A DNA stretch of 64,000 bases from Boothiomyces macroporosus (lineage: Eukaryota > Chytridiomycota > Chytridiomycetes > Rhizophydiales > Terramycetaceae): NCBI GenBank assembly GCA_027604185.1, contig JADGKB010000060.1:21703-85702 (forward strand), written 5' to 3'. Made by a program: the position numbers and the translations under genes. The notes under the pieces were generated by a model, which saw only the letters and a list, made by a program, of their open reading frames with translations, was not told where the DNA came from and ran no database searches. This document shows, piece by piece, positions 13,790-24,841 of this stretch (the first letter of the stretch is position 1; each line of letters opens with the position of its first letter).

Positions 13790-16295
13790 ATGGCACATCA
13801 CTTTCAACCAAAGCAAAAAGACAAGACTCAATGGGAACATGAGTTGGAATACCCGGATGTCGATCATGAAAAGGCTCATGGGATAGGTAATTCATTCTGA
13901 CTATAGGTAATTATCACGCTAACAGAAGGCAAGTAATTACTCATTGCTAGGTATCCGATTGGTAACATAAAGGTACGATATGCTAATAGCAGGTATTTCT
14001 AGTCTCAATCCGTAGGTAGGAAAAGAAATGTATCCACTGTCCTGCTCACTTCCAAACTACCTCCCTTGTACCGAAGATTATCTCATGACAATATGCGGAA
14101 CCAAGCTTTTCTGATTGACGTGGAAAAGACTAGGAGAGAATTACTGTTACAAGAAGATACAAACAACGACTGCCAGATTACTGTCCAAGATCAAGGACCA
14201 AAAATATTCACTCTAGGTACTGCTGGGTCGGAAGGTTACAGGACAGTACAAGTGAGAGGAACATATGCATTGTCAAATCTATTACAAGAGCTATCGTTGG
14301 CATCAGAGTTTGGAAGGACTTTTATCACTGTTGATTTGGAAAGATTAAATGAAAACCCTTTGCAAAGGCTTAATAGACTCATCAAATATCACTTTTGGGA
14401 TGAATTAACTAGGCGAATGGATGCGAATGGCATTGAAAAGATTTGCCAAGATCCCAAAAACCAAGCTGTTGATAAAAAGAATAGGGTATATGTCCCTTTT
14501 GGCGACTTGCTAGGACAAGAATACTACAAGGATATTGCAATGAAACGACCGCATCTCAATTTAGAGATGATTGTGTTGCCAGAAAACATTACTCCTGAAT
14601 ATGTAAAGAGCATCAATGCCAAGCCTGGGATTCTTGCTCTGGCATTGAGAACAAAAGAAACAAACATTGGATTGCAAATTAAAGGTGGGTTTTGCTAATA
14701 TAGGTTCACAAGATTTAATTAAAGGTTTTTTATATTAATATAGGCACTCCATTTGTAGTACCAGGTGGAAGATTCAACGAAATGTATGGCTGGGACTCTT
14801 ATTTTGAAGCATTAGGCTTGTTGACTGATGGCAGAGTAGAATTGGCTCGAGGAATGGTTGAAAACTTTTGGTATGAAATTGAACGTAACTATTACCTAAA
14901 CTAGACTATGGCAAGATTCTCAATGCAAATCGCTCTTATTACTTGACTCGATCACAGCCACCATTCTTGACTGACATGATGATCCAAACCTACTCCTCAC
15001 TCCAACTGAAACCGGATTTTGATCAAGCAAGGTTGAAAAAATGGATTACTACTGGTATAAAAGCAGCTGTTAAGGAATTGTTTGGAGTTTGGCTTTGTCC
15101 TCCCAGGCTGGATAGAACAACTGGGCTATCAAAGTATCATCCTGAAGGAATTGGTATTCCACCAGAAACTGAACGTAAGAGTATTTTAACAACAGCAACT
15201 CATTTCGATCATATTATCAAGCCATATGCTTCCAGATTAGGGTTAGATATTGCTACTTTTGCTGAAAAGTACCAGAAGAATGAAATCGTTGAACCAGCAT
15301 TGGATGACTACTTTTTACATGATCGTGCAGTGAGAGAAAGTGGTCATGATACTACATACCGATTCGAGAAACGCTGTGCTCATTTGGCTACAGTCGATTT
15401 AAACAGTTTGCTGTTTAAATATGAAGTTGATTTGGCAGAAATGCTCAGCACACATTGCAATGGATATATCTGGGTATATGTCAAAAACGGTACCAATAAT
15501 ATCAATTACGACAACTTTTTGGAATGGTTCAGGCTTATCGAGTCTGACAAATTAATCAAAAACTTTACCGAGTGGAACACGAGTTGGGCAAAAGGAGTGA
15601 TGATTTTTGAACAGTATGCTTCCAAGAGCGAAATCATCAAAGGAAAATATGTGGATTATAAAGTTTGTAGCGATATTGGCAACATTTTCGCAGTGAAACT
15701 ATCAATTGAAATATTCAGGGAAATAGCTCTTCGAACAAGAGAAGCAATCAACAAATACCTCTGGTGTGAAGAATCAAACTTGTACTATGACTATGATTGT
15801 TCAGTGCTAATGCGATCAGCGTACCAATCAGCAACTGCTTTTTGGCCATTATGGGCAAAAATCCCTGATCCTCAACGAGCAAAGAAGCTCGTAAAGAAGT
15901 GCATCAAACTGTTTGCATTGCCTGGTGGGATAGTATCCGGCACACTTGAATCCAGAGGACATATTTGTTTGGATAGACCCGAACGACAGTGGGACTTTCC
16001 ATTTGGCTGGGCACCACACCAAATCCTCGCTTGGCAAGGCTTACAAAACTATGGATATACAAATGAACAAAAAGAGCTAGTATACCGCTGGTTATACTCA
16101 ATAACAAAGTCATTTGTCGAATACAATGGTGTAGTCCCTGAAAAATTCAATGTCGATGTAATTACCCATCAAGTAAATGTAGAGTACGGCAACGTTGGAA
16201 CCGACTTTAAATTTGTGGCTAAAGAAGGGTTTGGATGGATGAATGCAAGCTACCAAGTAATTATTTCTAACCTAGATTGGCCTGACGTTACTTGA
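13790..16295 (+). CDS. NTH1: Neutral trehalase with N-terminal Ca-binding site
   Basis: Hydrolyses cytosolic trehalose to glucose (GH37), the fungal neutral form mobilised on stress recovery or germination. Spliced product 765 residues (yeast Nth1 751). Visible: RRLS, a PKA-type site typical of these enzymes; a Ca-binding loop [12 protein letters not shown]; trehalase signature [15 protein letters not shown]; second signature [11 protein letters not shown]. The PKA site and loop suggest cAMP/calcium control, by family knowledge. Introns: 13887-14015 (129 nt), 14685-14743 (59 nt), 14885-14904 (20 nt). The first two are chains of six and three intron-sized units, and splicing the whole block keeps frame ([22 protein letters not shown]). 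The start ATG is the first in frame, after AAATCAAA. The middle of the catalytic domain (about 15420-15660) carries a lineage-specific insert. Confidence 0.95.
13887..14015 (+). repeat. Six-unit head-to-tail intron array in NTH1
   Basis: The 129-nt intron tiles without gaps into units of 20, 22, 22, 22, 20 and 23 nt: 13887-13906, 13907-13928, 13929-13950, 13951-13972, 13973-13992, 13993-14015. Five begin GT and the third begins GCAAGT, a GC-AG donor type that also occurs in the UBP8 gene here. All end in AG. Five contain a branch-like CTGAC/CTAAC/GTAAC/CTAAT/CTCAAT core. The units match single introns elsewhere in size and motif but do not align with each other as recent copies. Confidence 0.8.
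14685..14743 (+). repeat. Three-unit intron array in NTH1
   Basis: The 59-nt intron splits exactly into 14685-14703 (19 nt, GCTAATATAG end), 14704-14724 (21 nt, donor GTTCAC, TTTAATTAAAG end) and 14725-14743 (19 nt, ATTAATATAG end). Removing the whole block joins AAA G to GC ACT, giving the conserved GTPFVVPGG; frame favours loss of all three, since 19 or 21 alone leaves stops. Confidence 0.8.
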
Positions 16296-16513
16296 TACTA
16301 AGCTTGAACGACATTTGGCACACTTGGTACATCCCGACAAGATATTCAATAAAAAAATGTAATTGTTGGATTACTTTCAAAAGTGTCCACTCAGGGCAGA
16401 ACAAAATGCAACTACACCAAAACGAGAGTGTTTTTATTATCTACTCCATGACAACATCTTCAGTTTTGACCTGTATAGGAATAGGATCACCGTATTCGTT
16501 TGGCACATAGCTA

Positions 16514-18337
16514 CTAAACTGTTTGATATAAAAGCACATGTACCTAAATTAATAGCTATTACACATTGCATTTCATTACTTGTGCATGGTCGACTATAGA
16601 TACATTATGATCATCGAATTCAAACCATATATCATTGATTTTACAAAAGGCTTTGTAGTGGCCAGTGTCCAACTTTCCTTCGTGACAAACAACTGCAAAC
16701 AAGTTGTATTGGTAACTTGGTACGCCATCACTATATTATCTTTGCTTACCTCACACTGTCATAGTTTTGTTTGTTTGGAGTACGGCTGCTTTTGGATTTG
16801 TTCATCATACTCCGCATTTTAACTGCTCTAGTTGTATGTGGTGTCATGTCCAGCTGTGATGGGATCTTTACTTTGGTGTCAATCTTGTTTGAAGTTGCTA
16901 ATGAATGCTCAAAGCGTTTGAATTGTATGCTGAGCACGGGTGGTAGTGTTTTCATTGACAACTGTTTAATCGCTTCTTCAAATGATCCACAAGACTTGCA
17001 GTGGTACTGGTTACTACCAAGCTTTTCAGGAACAGTAAACCTATATTAAAATGACTTGCTCATCAAGACACTCTGAAAGAGTATATTCAGCTTCGTCTCC
17101 ATCAGGCTTCTTTTTCTTTGTTTGCTTGGCAGAAGACTTGATTTCAAGTGACAAATCCAAAATAGGATCATAAGAAAATGTGACATTGTTGCACTGCAAG
17201 CAAGTAACATCTGATTGCAGTATCCCTCCAAACACTTTGTGTACGACACATTTACAATTTGAAGAGTCCAGAGTGCCTGGTTTTAAATATACTTACCACT
17301 ACAGTTATTGTGAATTTCATCGAGAATCGAAATGAAAAATTCGTGGGCATCTTGTTGGGAATAGCCAGCCAAGTGTTTCTGCGACATCCACATTGCGTAC
17401 AAGAAAGCATGAGGAGTAAATGGAGTAGTGTCAGTAGCATAAAACTGACTAAACAGCTTGTCCAACTGACATGCCATACAAGTTGATGCTTCCTTTTGAC
17501 ACTTTCGTGAGGAATGCTTATCGCTAAGGAAATGGGCTTTCAAGAACGGGTTGTGCAAAAAGGTTTGCAATATGGTATTCATAAAGCAAGTGGACCCCAT
17601 ATTTCTCAACCCTCTAATCCCCAAGCATTTTAAAGGCGATGAAAACTGTGAAATTTTGGATGTCTCGCTATTTGAAGGCTTCCACAATGGAAACGCTTGC
17701 AACGTGCCGTACGGATCTTTTTAACGAATAATTACCTCTGATCCTACAGATTATGTGATTCAGGTTAAATTGCTCAGCATGTAGGATCTTTTCCAGTTCG
17801 TGATCGACTATATAATCATTACATTCCAAGCAGAATACAGCGCAACGGGACATATCCATGGCTATATTAAATCGCAAGAACCGAAATTGTGCTTCTTTTC
17901 TTTCATGTGTGGTATTAAATGTGAATCTGCCCAACAGCCAATGAACACACAATGCAAGCAGGCATGTAATCTGGAAATAGCCAAAAATTCATCGCATATC
18001 GAGCACATTGGTGTTGGTAACTGCGTTAAACAGGAATACTTTATCCGCCAATGCAATTATTTTCTCCATCCCACTCGCTTGTAGAGCCTTTTTCTTTTTC
18101 TGAGTTGAACTGGCTTTCGATTGCACTGAATCCAGCTGGTCATCTATTTGGTCATCCACCTCCAGCATGATTTTTAGTTCTTTGCCTGGTATTAAAGTGA
18201 TGATTCCCTTTCTTGTGAATTTTGAGGTAATGTCGATTGTGGTATAGAAGCGAATATCGCACTAGTCCTTGGTAGGCTTCCAACAGAGGAGTGAATTGCT
18301 GCTGCCGTTTTAGAGCTTCTAGGTGATTGCAGTTCAT
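16514..18337 (-). CDS. UBP8: SAGA deubiquitinase, USP22/Ubp8 type
   Basis: Ubiquitin-specific protease removing ubiquitin from histone H2B as part of SAGA. N-terminal ZnF-UBP: NCNHL at the start, CSICDEF, CLHCVFIGCW, CxxC in FCLECNDYI. Catalytic Cys box GLRNMGSTCFMNTILQ, QQDAHEFF, zinc pairs CLQC/CKSC, His box LDTGHYKAF. Secure introns: 16544-16564, 16731-16749, 17041-17059 (a GC-AG intron), 17277-17296, 17717-17735, 17862-17881 (donor GTTC), 18021-18039. From ATG 18069 the spliced frame is exactly 472 codons. The first exon, ATG 18337 encoding MNCNHLEALK, clearly belongs to the zinc finger, but its splice to the exon ending at 18069 is unresolved: removals of 16, 40 or 55 nt all keep frame. 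Divergent from ELP3, convergent with NTH1. Confidence 0.92.
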
Positions 18338-18721
18338 TTGGTTTTTTTACACGAAACGATCTGCTCGAAAACAAACAAACCACTTGGTGATGGTGGATCA
18401 AGCCAAACAGTAATATATTTGGAGTTTTATTTATAGAGATTGAGTTGTTTGTCTTGAGGTAGTGGATCACATGATTTTGTGGTAATGTCCAAAATGAACT
18501 CTTAATTAGTACCAAGATATTGGATCAATTACTAATACTATATCTCGATCGCTTGGATTTTTGAGTACAGATAATTCCTTCAAGAATTTGTCACTGCCAA
18601 TCTCTGCCGCAGATTCGCTTCTTATAAAGCACCGAGCATTGCTATCGCTGCTGTGAGGTTTCATTGGTTGATATCCTCAATTTGTCTTGTTTTAAATTTT
18701 CTCATTTTTCTTTTTTCCAGG
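18338..18721. promoter_or_regulatory. Divergent promoter region UBP8/ELP3
   Basis: 384 bp between divergent starts. The ELP3 side ends in a C/T-rich tract (about 18685-18719) running into CCAGG-ATG. That tract could be a promoter element or the end of a 5'UTR intron. A TTTATTTATAG element lies near 18429. Confidence 0.45.
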
Positions 18722-20420
<1,699 letters not shown>

Positions 20421-21929
20421 TAAATCGTTGCATTACCATTTTGAAGTTCATTTATTTAAATGGCGGTGTAGAGATGAATGTCTGCATTCGGGCAATGCAG
20501 GGAAAAATCTTTCTTTTCGGGTACCACATTCACCTTTAAATAAAAAGTATTCCTATGAGATAATATGTTTCCTAAACTTAAAACCATATGGTACTAACCA
20601 AGGGCATCCTTTCTGCATGAATAACCAATTACTTTATATATTTCCTAAATTTCCAGTTCACATCCACGGAAAAGTTTTTCAGCATCTATCGTAATAAATC
20701 CACTGATCAAATTTATCCTTGTTATAGCATGCAATGCAACTGATTGAAGAATCGCGTTGGTTGTTTTAGAATCGTAAAGTTGTGAAAGGTTTGGTTGTAG
20801 ATTACCATAGTAATGTACAATTATAGAATTATTAACTAGCAGTGTCTAATCAGCTTTAATATTATCTTGATCGTATTTTAATATCCTTAAATTTAGCAAT
20901 CTTGAAATTTACAATATTCCTACAATAATCTGGTACGCTAATCCGTCCAAACTTGTATTGATCAATACGTATTTGCCATGGCTAGACAATAAATGGCAAG
21001 AGCTGACGATTTAGTTTGCGGGGTTTGATTCCCGTGTTAATTACAAATAGGAATGGTTCCGTACTGTTACACGATCACAGGGGTTGGTACGTTTTTGGTG
21101 GCTGGGGACTTTCCTAATAAGGGTATACGATTAGCAAAAGGATTTATTACACAGAGATTTCCTATAAAACGATTAAACTGTAAAGCAGATGGGTGCTATC
21201 GGGATACACTAGTTTATCTGGTATATATTAACCTATTTAGAGTACATATTTTCGAAATCGCCAAGTGTAATGTTTTTGCCCAGATTAAAATCGGTGGCTG
21301 ATATTGCAGAGACCTTACTCACATGGTACCAAGTAGAAAAGGCCTTTGACGAGGTTAGCACTTGCAGCTGGAGCACTTTAATCCTGTCAACTAGCTCCAG
21401 TGCATTCTACAACGCGCTACGCATAAAAGTTTAAAAGCATCCTAAAACCTGCCTAAATTCTAGATGTTTCTGTGTATTGCTAATTAATAGTACATGAGGC
21501 TTGGCTGCTAAACTTTCAATTAACAGTATTCATTGGCAGCCTTTTAGTACAGTACTTTTCGCAGTTTAGCCTAAATATATCTGATTACAAAGTGTTTTAC
21601 TTTATGGAAGATGTAGCTCCATTACCAATATTTAGATATCAAACTCGCGGCAAAGATAACGGCACCAAAGGTATTGTAAGTGATAAGGAACTTGCAAGGA
21701 ACGCAATTGAAATGAAATACACTCCTTAAGGAGATCATAAATTTATCGAATTAGAGCGTATTGGAGCTTAACCTCTGGAAATTGGCATGCGCTTTCGTCC
21801 TTTAACCGCTTTATCAGTTAGCCTAGCACCTGCTACCCAGTTGATTTAATTGTAGCCGATATTATTCAAAAGTTTTTCAAGAAGGAATATTTATCTGAAG
21901 CGCAACTCCTCGTTTTTTTATCCTTTTTT
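20421..21929. other. Gene-poor 1.5-kb stretch
   Basis: No convincing gene. It holds the 3' flank of ELP3, short AT-rich runs and an inverted repeat CTGGAGC/GCTCCAG near 21372-21407. An uninterrupted 41-codon ORF at 21604-21729 (starts MEDVAPLPIFRYQ) has plausible composition but no recognisable family, so I do not call it as a gene. Confidence 0.5.
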
Positions 21930-22546
21930 ATGTTTCCGTGTGATATTCAAATAAGACAACAAACGCAGAGAGCTAGATGCTGTGAAGGTATTGGTACGCC
22001 TTTGATTTCAAGTTATATGTAGTAGTTGCGTTAACCAAAGGGACCCCATGTTTATCTTGGAGGCTGTATTTGACAAACCAACAGCTCTAACTGAGGTAGA
22101 TCATTATTAACCAGTTTTCAAATTACAATTTTGTCTATCATTTGAGTCTTTTTAGTAATTATGGAAATCTTGCTTGTAGTAACGTTTCATTACATGGAAC
22201 GGTGTATGAAAACCTAGTTGGTGCTTCTGTTGTTCCAGGTACTATCCTAACCGACCCAGTGGATAACGAATACAAGATTTTCTTTGTTTTCGATGATCTG
22301 GCCGTCAGGTTCCCTGGTGAATACTATTTCCTCTGTACGATTATAGATATGGATACGTAAATATATTTCTTAGTTAGGTATGCTACTAAATACGTAATGT
22401 CAACAGCATTTCCCGTCTGTTTCCGACGCATGTTTCGAACACCCAGAAGCGAAACGGTACTTCAGCAAGGTTTGAAAATCCAAGGAATTTACGATAAAAA
22501 CTCTAGAGAATACAGGAGAAAGTGCGGCTTTGAAATATATAACTAG
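21930..22546 (+). CDS. Velvet-domain protein A
   Basis: Small velvet factor, a fungal DNA-binding/dimerising family that controls sporulation and development. Spliced 185 residues, essentially the velvet domain alone. Motifs: IQIRQQTQRARCCEG at the N-terminus (family consensus RQQPxRARxCG), DPMFILEAVFD (consensus DPPPIVxLxVFD), FFVFDDLAVRFPGEY (consensus FFVFxDLSVRxxGxY), and SETVLQQGLKI near the end. Introns: 21994-22012, 22096-22114, 22357-22377; frame is preserved throughout. The second exon carries an odd CSSCVNQR insert where other velvets read EKDRRPI. Paralogue of the gene at 57391. Weakest point: the last exon is matched on spacing and one short motif. Confidence 0.85.
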
Positions 22547-22686
22547 AAATTCAATAAAACTATTGGTTAAACTGTCCTGTTTTTCATTTAAAAGAGATAC
22601 AAGCAATGGCGTGCCGCAAAATTAAAGAATGGATTCAATCAACTTTCGTAACTCTTCCTCACGGCCAGCTTGACAGCTGAAGTCTA

Positions 22687-23241
22687 ATGAACAGAGATCA
22701 ACTTTTCTTTACATCAAAGCCAAGTAATTACTTGATTACATTGGCTTTAAAACAATTTTTTCCATGAAACCGGGAACTGATTCCAAGTGTCGAATGGTAT
22801 TTGGGACCAACTCTTTATCAATCTGGCTTTAATTATACCTCTTTGCTCTTGCTCGAATATCTATTATTTTCCATTTACATGGAAATGGGTATCAAATTGT
22901 GTAAAGGGTCAAGAAAACAAGCTCTACCTTTAAATCCTAGCACTAGGACCATAAGCCAGTTGCGTGATTACTTTTATTTCTGTCTCCTGAATTATCAAAG
23001 TGAAGTACTGTGGATTATCTCTACCTTTATTGATATATCCAACAAAAAGAAATCTTTCTATCTCTTCATGTGGAGAAAATCAAAGTACGGCAACATTTTT
23101 AAACTAAACCCAACTCAATATCTCTTCCTATCAGAGAGCGCACAAGAGAAACTCTGGACTAAAATCAGAAACCTTGGCCAGCTAGTCTGTCAATTTCAAC
23201 AACAGATCGACCAGCAAGTGCAGCTACCAATACCACAGTGA
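22687..23241 (+). pseudogene. Unknown ORF with in-frame TGA
   Basis: One frame runs from ATG 22687 to the stop at 23241 (about 184 codons) except for a TGA at 22765-22767. Before it: MNRDQLFF...LALKQFFP; after it: a hydrophobic segment (SLLLLEYLLFSIYMEMG), then WIISTFIDI, FYLFMW and a Q-rich end (QFQQQIDQQVQLP). No GT-AG removal I tried skips the TGA and keeps frame. Either it is a decaying gene, or translation starts at the internal ATG 22879. I recognise no family. TGA is a normal stop elsewhere in the window. Confidence 0.4.
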
Positions 23242-23333
23242 TCAGCAGCAAACAACCACCAGACTAAAAACTACCAGACTAAAACCATCACTTCCTTTTC
23301 TCCATTTCAGGAGAAAAAAAAGATTCAAAAAAA

Positions 23334-23616
23334 ATGGAAACTACAGATGCAGACCAACCACTCGATCTCATCCGCTTATCACTATCGGAAAATATTTATG
23401 TGAAAATGAGAGGAGGAAGAGAGCTTTCTGGACTACTGCATGCCTACGATCAGCATATGAATATGGTACTTGGAGACGTTACAGAGACGATTTCTACAGT
23501 AGAAGAAGATGAAATTAATGTAAATTTGGTTAATATAGTTGGTAAAGAAAAAGTATGAAATGTTGTTTGTTAGGGGAGATGGAGTTATCCTTGTTTGCCC
23601 ACCAAAACGAAAGTAA
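23334..23616 (+). CDS. LSM3: LSm3 U6 snRNA/mRNA-decay Sm-like protein
   Basis: Subunit of the LSm1-7 (decapping) and LSm2-8 (U6 snRNP) rings. 87 residues. Sm1: [20 protein letters not shown], then [15 protein letters not shown]; Sm2: [15 protein letters not shown] with the RGDG turn. One 19-nt intron, 23520-23538, between EEDEIN and LVKKKYEM. Preceded by an A-rich leader. The stop sits inside TAATAAA (23614-23620). Confidence 0.95.
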
Positions 23617-23698
23617 TAAAAATGAATATGGATTAGAGTTCCAGATAGATTTATTGTAAACGGAAGGAAGCGGATTAGAAAAGATGATTATTGAGTAT

Positions 23699-24307
23699 TT
23701 AATATGCAGATACACCGAGAATATTTCCAGCAGGACTGTAATTACAAGTAACGTAGCCATTCTTTCTTCCACACCCAACTTGTGTAGTTTCTTTCCACAC
23801 AATTTGGGTGTAATGCCCGTATATACCAAAGTTGCCATCAATTGGCTGACCGCTATAATTAGCTTTTTCAGCCAACCAAGCTGTCATTGCACCTGCACAA
23901 GATGAATCATCTCCCATATAAATATTCTCACCGCTTCTACCAGAGTGATGAAAGCTACCAGTCGCAGCCATTGTATCTGACCAGCTTTGAGCTGTAGATG
24001 CTAATTGCGAACTGTATGTAAGTGGTGGCGCACCAACAAGTGCTCTTGCAGTATTATGTAACGCCAGACATCCAAAATCACCCACTGCTTGTTGCACTTG
24101 CTGGGCAACTTGACTGACAACACTTTGAAAGTTTGGCTTGGCTACTGGTTTCGGTGCAGGTGGAGCTGGTTTAGGAGCAGGCGGTAAAGTTTTGACAGGT
24201 GCAACAGTTGTCGTTGTGGAAGTTGGCTTAGGTCTGTTTGTTTTCCAGCACATACCGGTTTGCGTTGAAATTACAGTTGAGGCTAATAGTACAATTTGAT
24301 GAAGCAT
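23699..24307 (-). CDS. Secreted CAP/PR-1-family protein
   Basis: Intronless, 202 residues. A short hydrophobic N-terminus (MLHQIVLLASTVIST) fits a signal peptide. Next comes a T/P-rich linker with APKPAPPAPKP (residues about 25-60), then the CAP domain: HNTARALVGAPPLTYSSQLA, GENIYMGDDSSCAGAMTAWL, HYTQIVWKETTQVGCG, YVTCNYSPAGN. The CAP1 and CAP2 signatures and disulfide cysteines are present. Fungal relatives are extracellular and bind sterols or lipids; the role here is unknown. Confidence 0.92.
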   Translation of the reverse strand: MLHQIVLLASTVISTQTGMCWKTNRPKPTSTTTTVAPVKTLPPAPKPAPPAPKPVAKPNFQSVVSQVAQQVQQAVGDFGCLALHNTARALVGAPPLTYSSQLASTAQSWSDTMAATGSFHHSGRSGENIYMGDDSSCAGAMTAWLAEKANYSGQPIDGNFGIYGHYTQIVWKETTQVGCGRKNGYVTCNYSPAGNILGVSAY

Positions 24308-24338
24308 TTAATCTATACAAGTTTTTTCCTGAGGTGTC

Positions 24339-24624
24339 TCATATATAACTTTGGTGGCAACCATGGGCTTTACAAGTGACGCCATTATTTTGGTTGCCTC
24401 TTTGTAGTAATACAGATTCTAGCATGTAAAGTTGTTTGATGTCGAAATGGGATTGTGCCTGTTGGGTCGCTCTCCTACAAGAGTTAACAGAGTCTATAAA
24501 ACCAATGACTAAATGGTTATTCTTATTTTCCAAGGCAAAATTCACACGCTCCAAGTAGCACTCGATATCGGTCGTGATATCACTTATCACCTGCAGCGTT
24601 ATAACCTCATACAAGAAATTTCAT
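24339..24624 (-). CDS. Small protein, possible phosphoesterase-like N-terminus
   Basis: 87 residues if a 22-nt intron (24591-24612, with a TATAACG branch-like core) is removed after the first four codons (MKFL|VISDITTDIE). The start resembles the first strand of metallophosphatase or CWF19/DRN1-like proteins, but the metal-binding GD is replaced (VIGFIDS), and the protein ends soon after (TCKAHGCHQSYI). I cannot assign a function. Same strand as and just upstream of the CAP gene. Confidence 0.45.
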
Positions 24625-24841
24625 AATATGAGAGGAATGATTATAGTACTGTATTTCATTGAATGTACTACTTTGAGGAACTACCCTCACTGTAAACAAT
24701 GCAAACTTCCTAAAGTTCCACAAACCTCAAACCATCTTCCATCTCTTTAGTTTTTGAGCCGCTAGCCGTTCTGTATACGGAAAACGTTTCACATTAGCGT
24801 GTTTTCAAAAAAAAATAATATCCAATCTTTTTCAAATATCC

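Noticed and set aside
16544..16579. A 36-nt intron near the end of UBP8
   Set aside because: A 21-nt intron (16544-16564) also keeps frame and keeps five more residues (VMKCN), matching the family length better.
20995..21050. tRNA-like T-arm GCGGGGTTTGATTCCCGT with nearby TATTTG/CAAATA pairing
   Set aside because: The acceptor pairing is separated from the T stem by 8 nt, and no D-arm or anticodon arm can be drawn.
22765..22767. Recoded TGA (selenocysteine or alternative genetic code)
   Set aside because: TGA ends other genes in the window (MRL-like gene, gene at 58166), and no hairpin element was recognised downstream.
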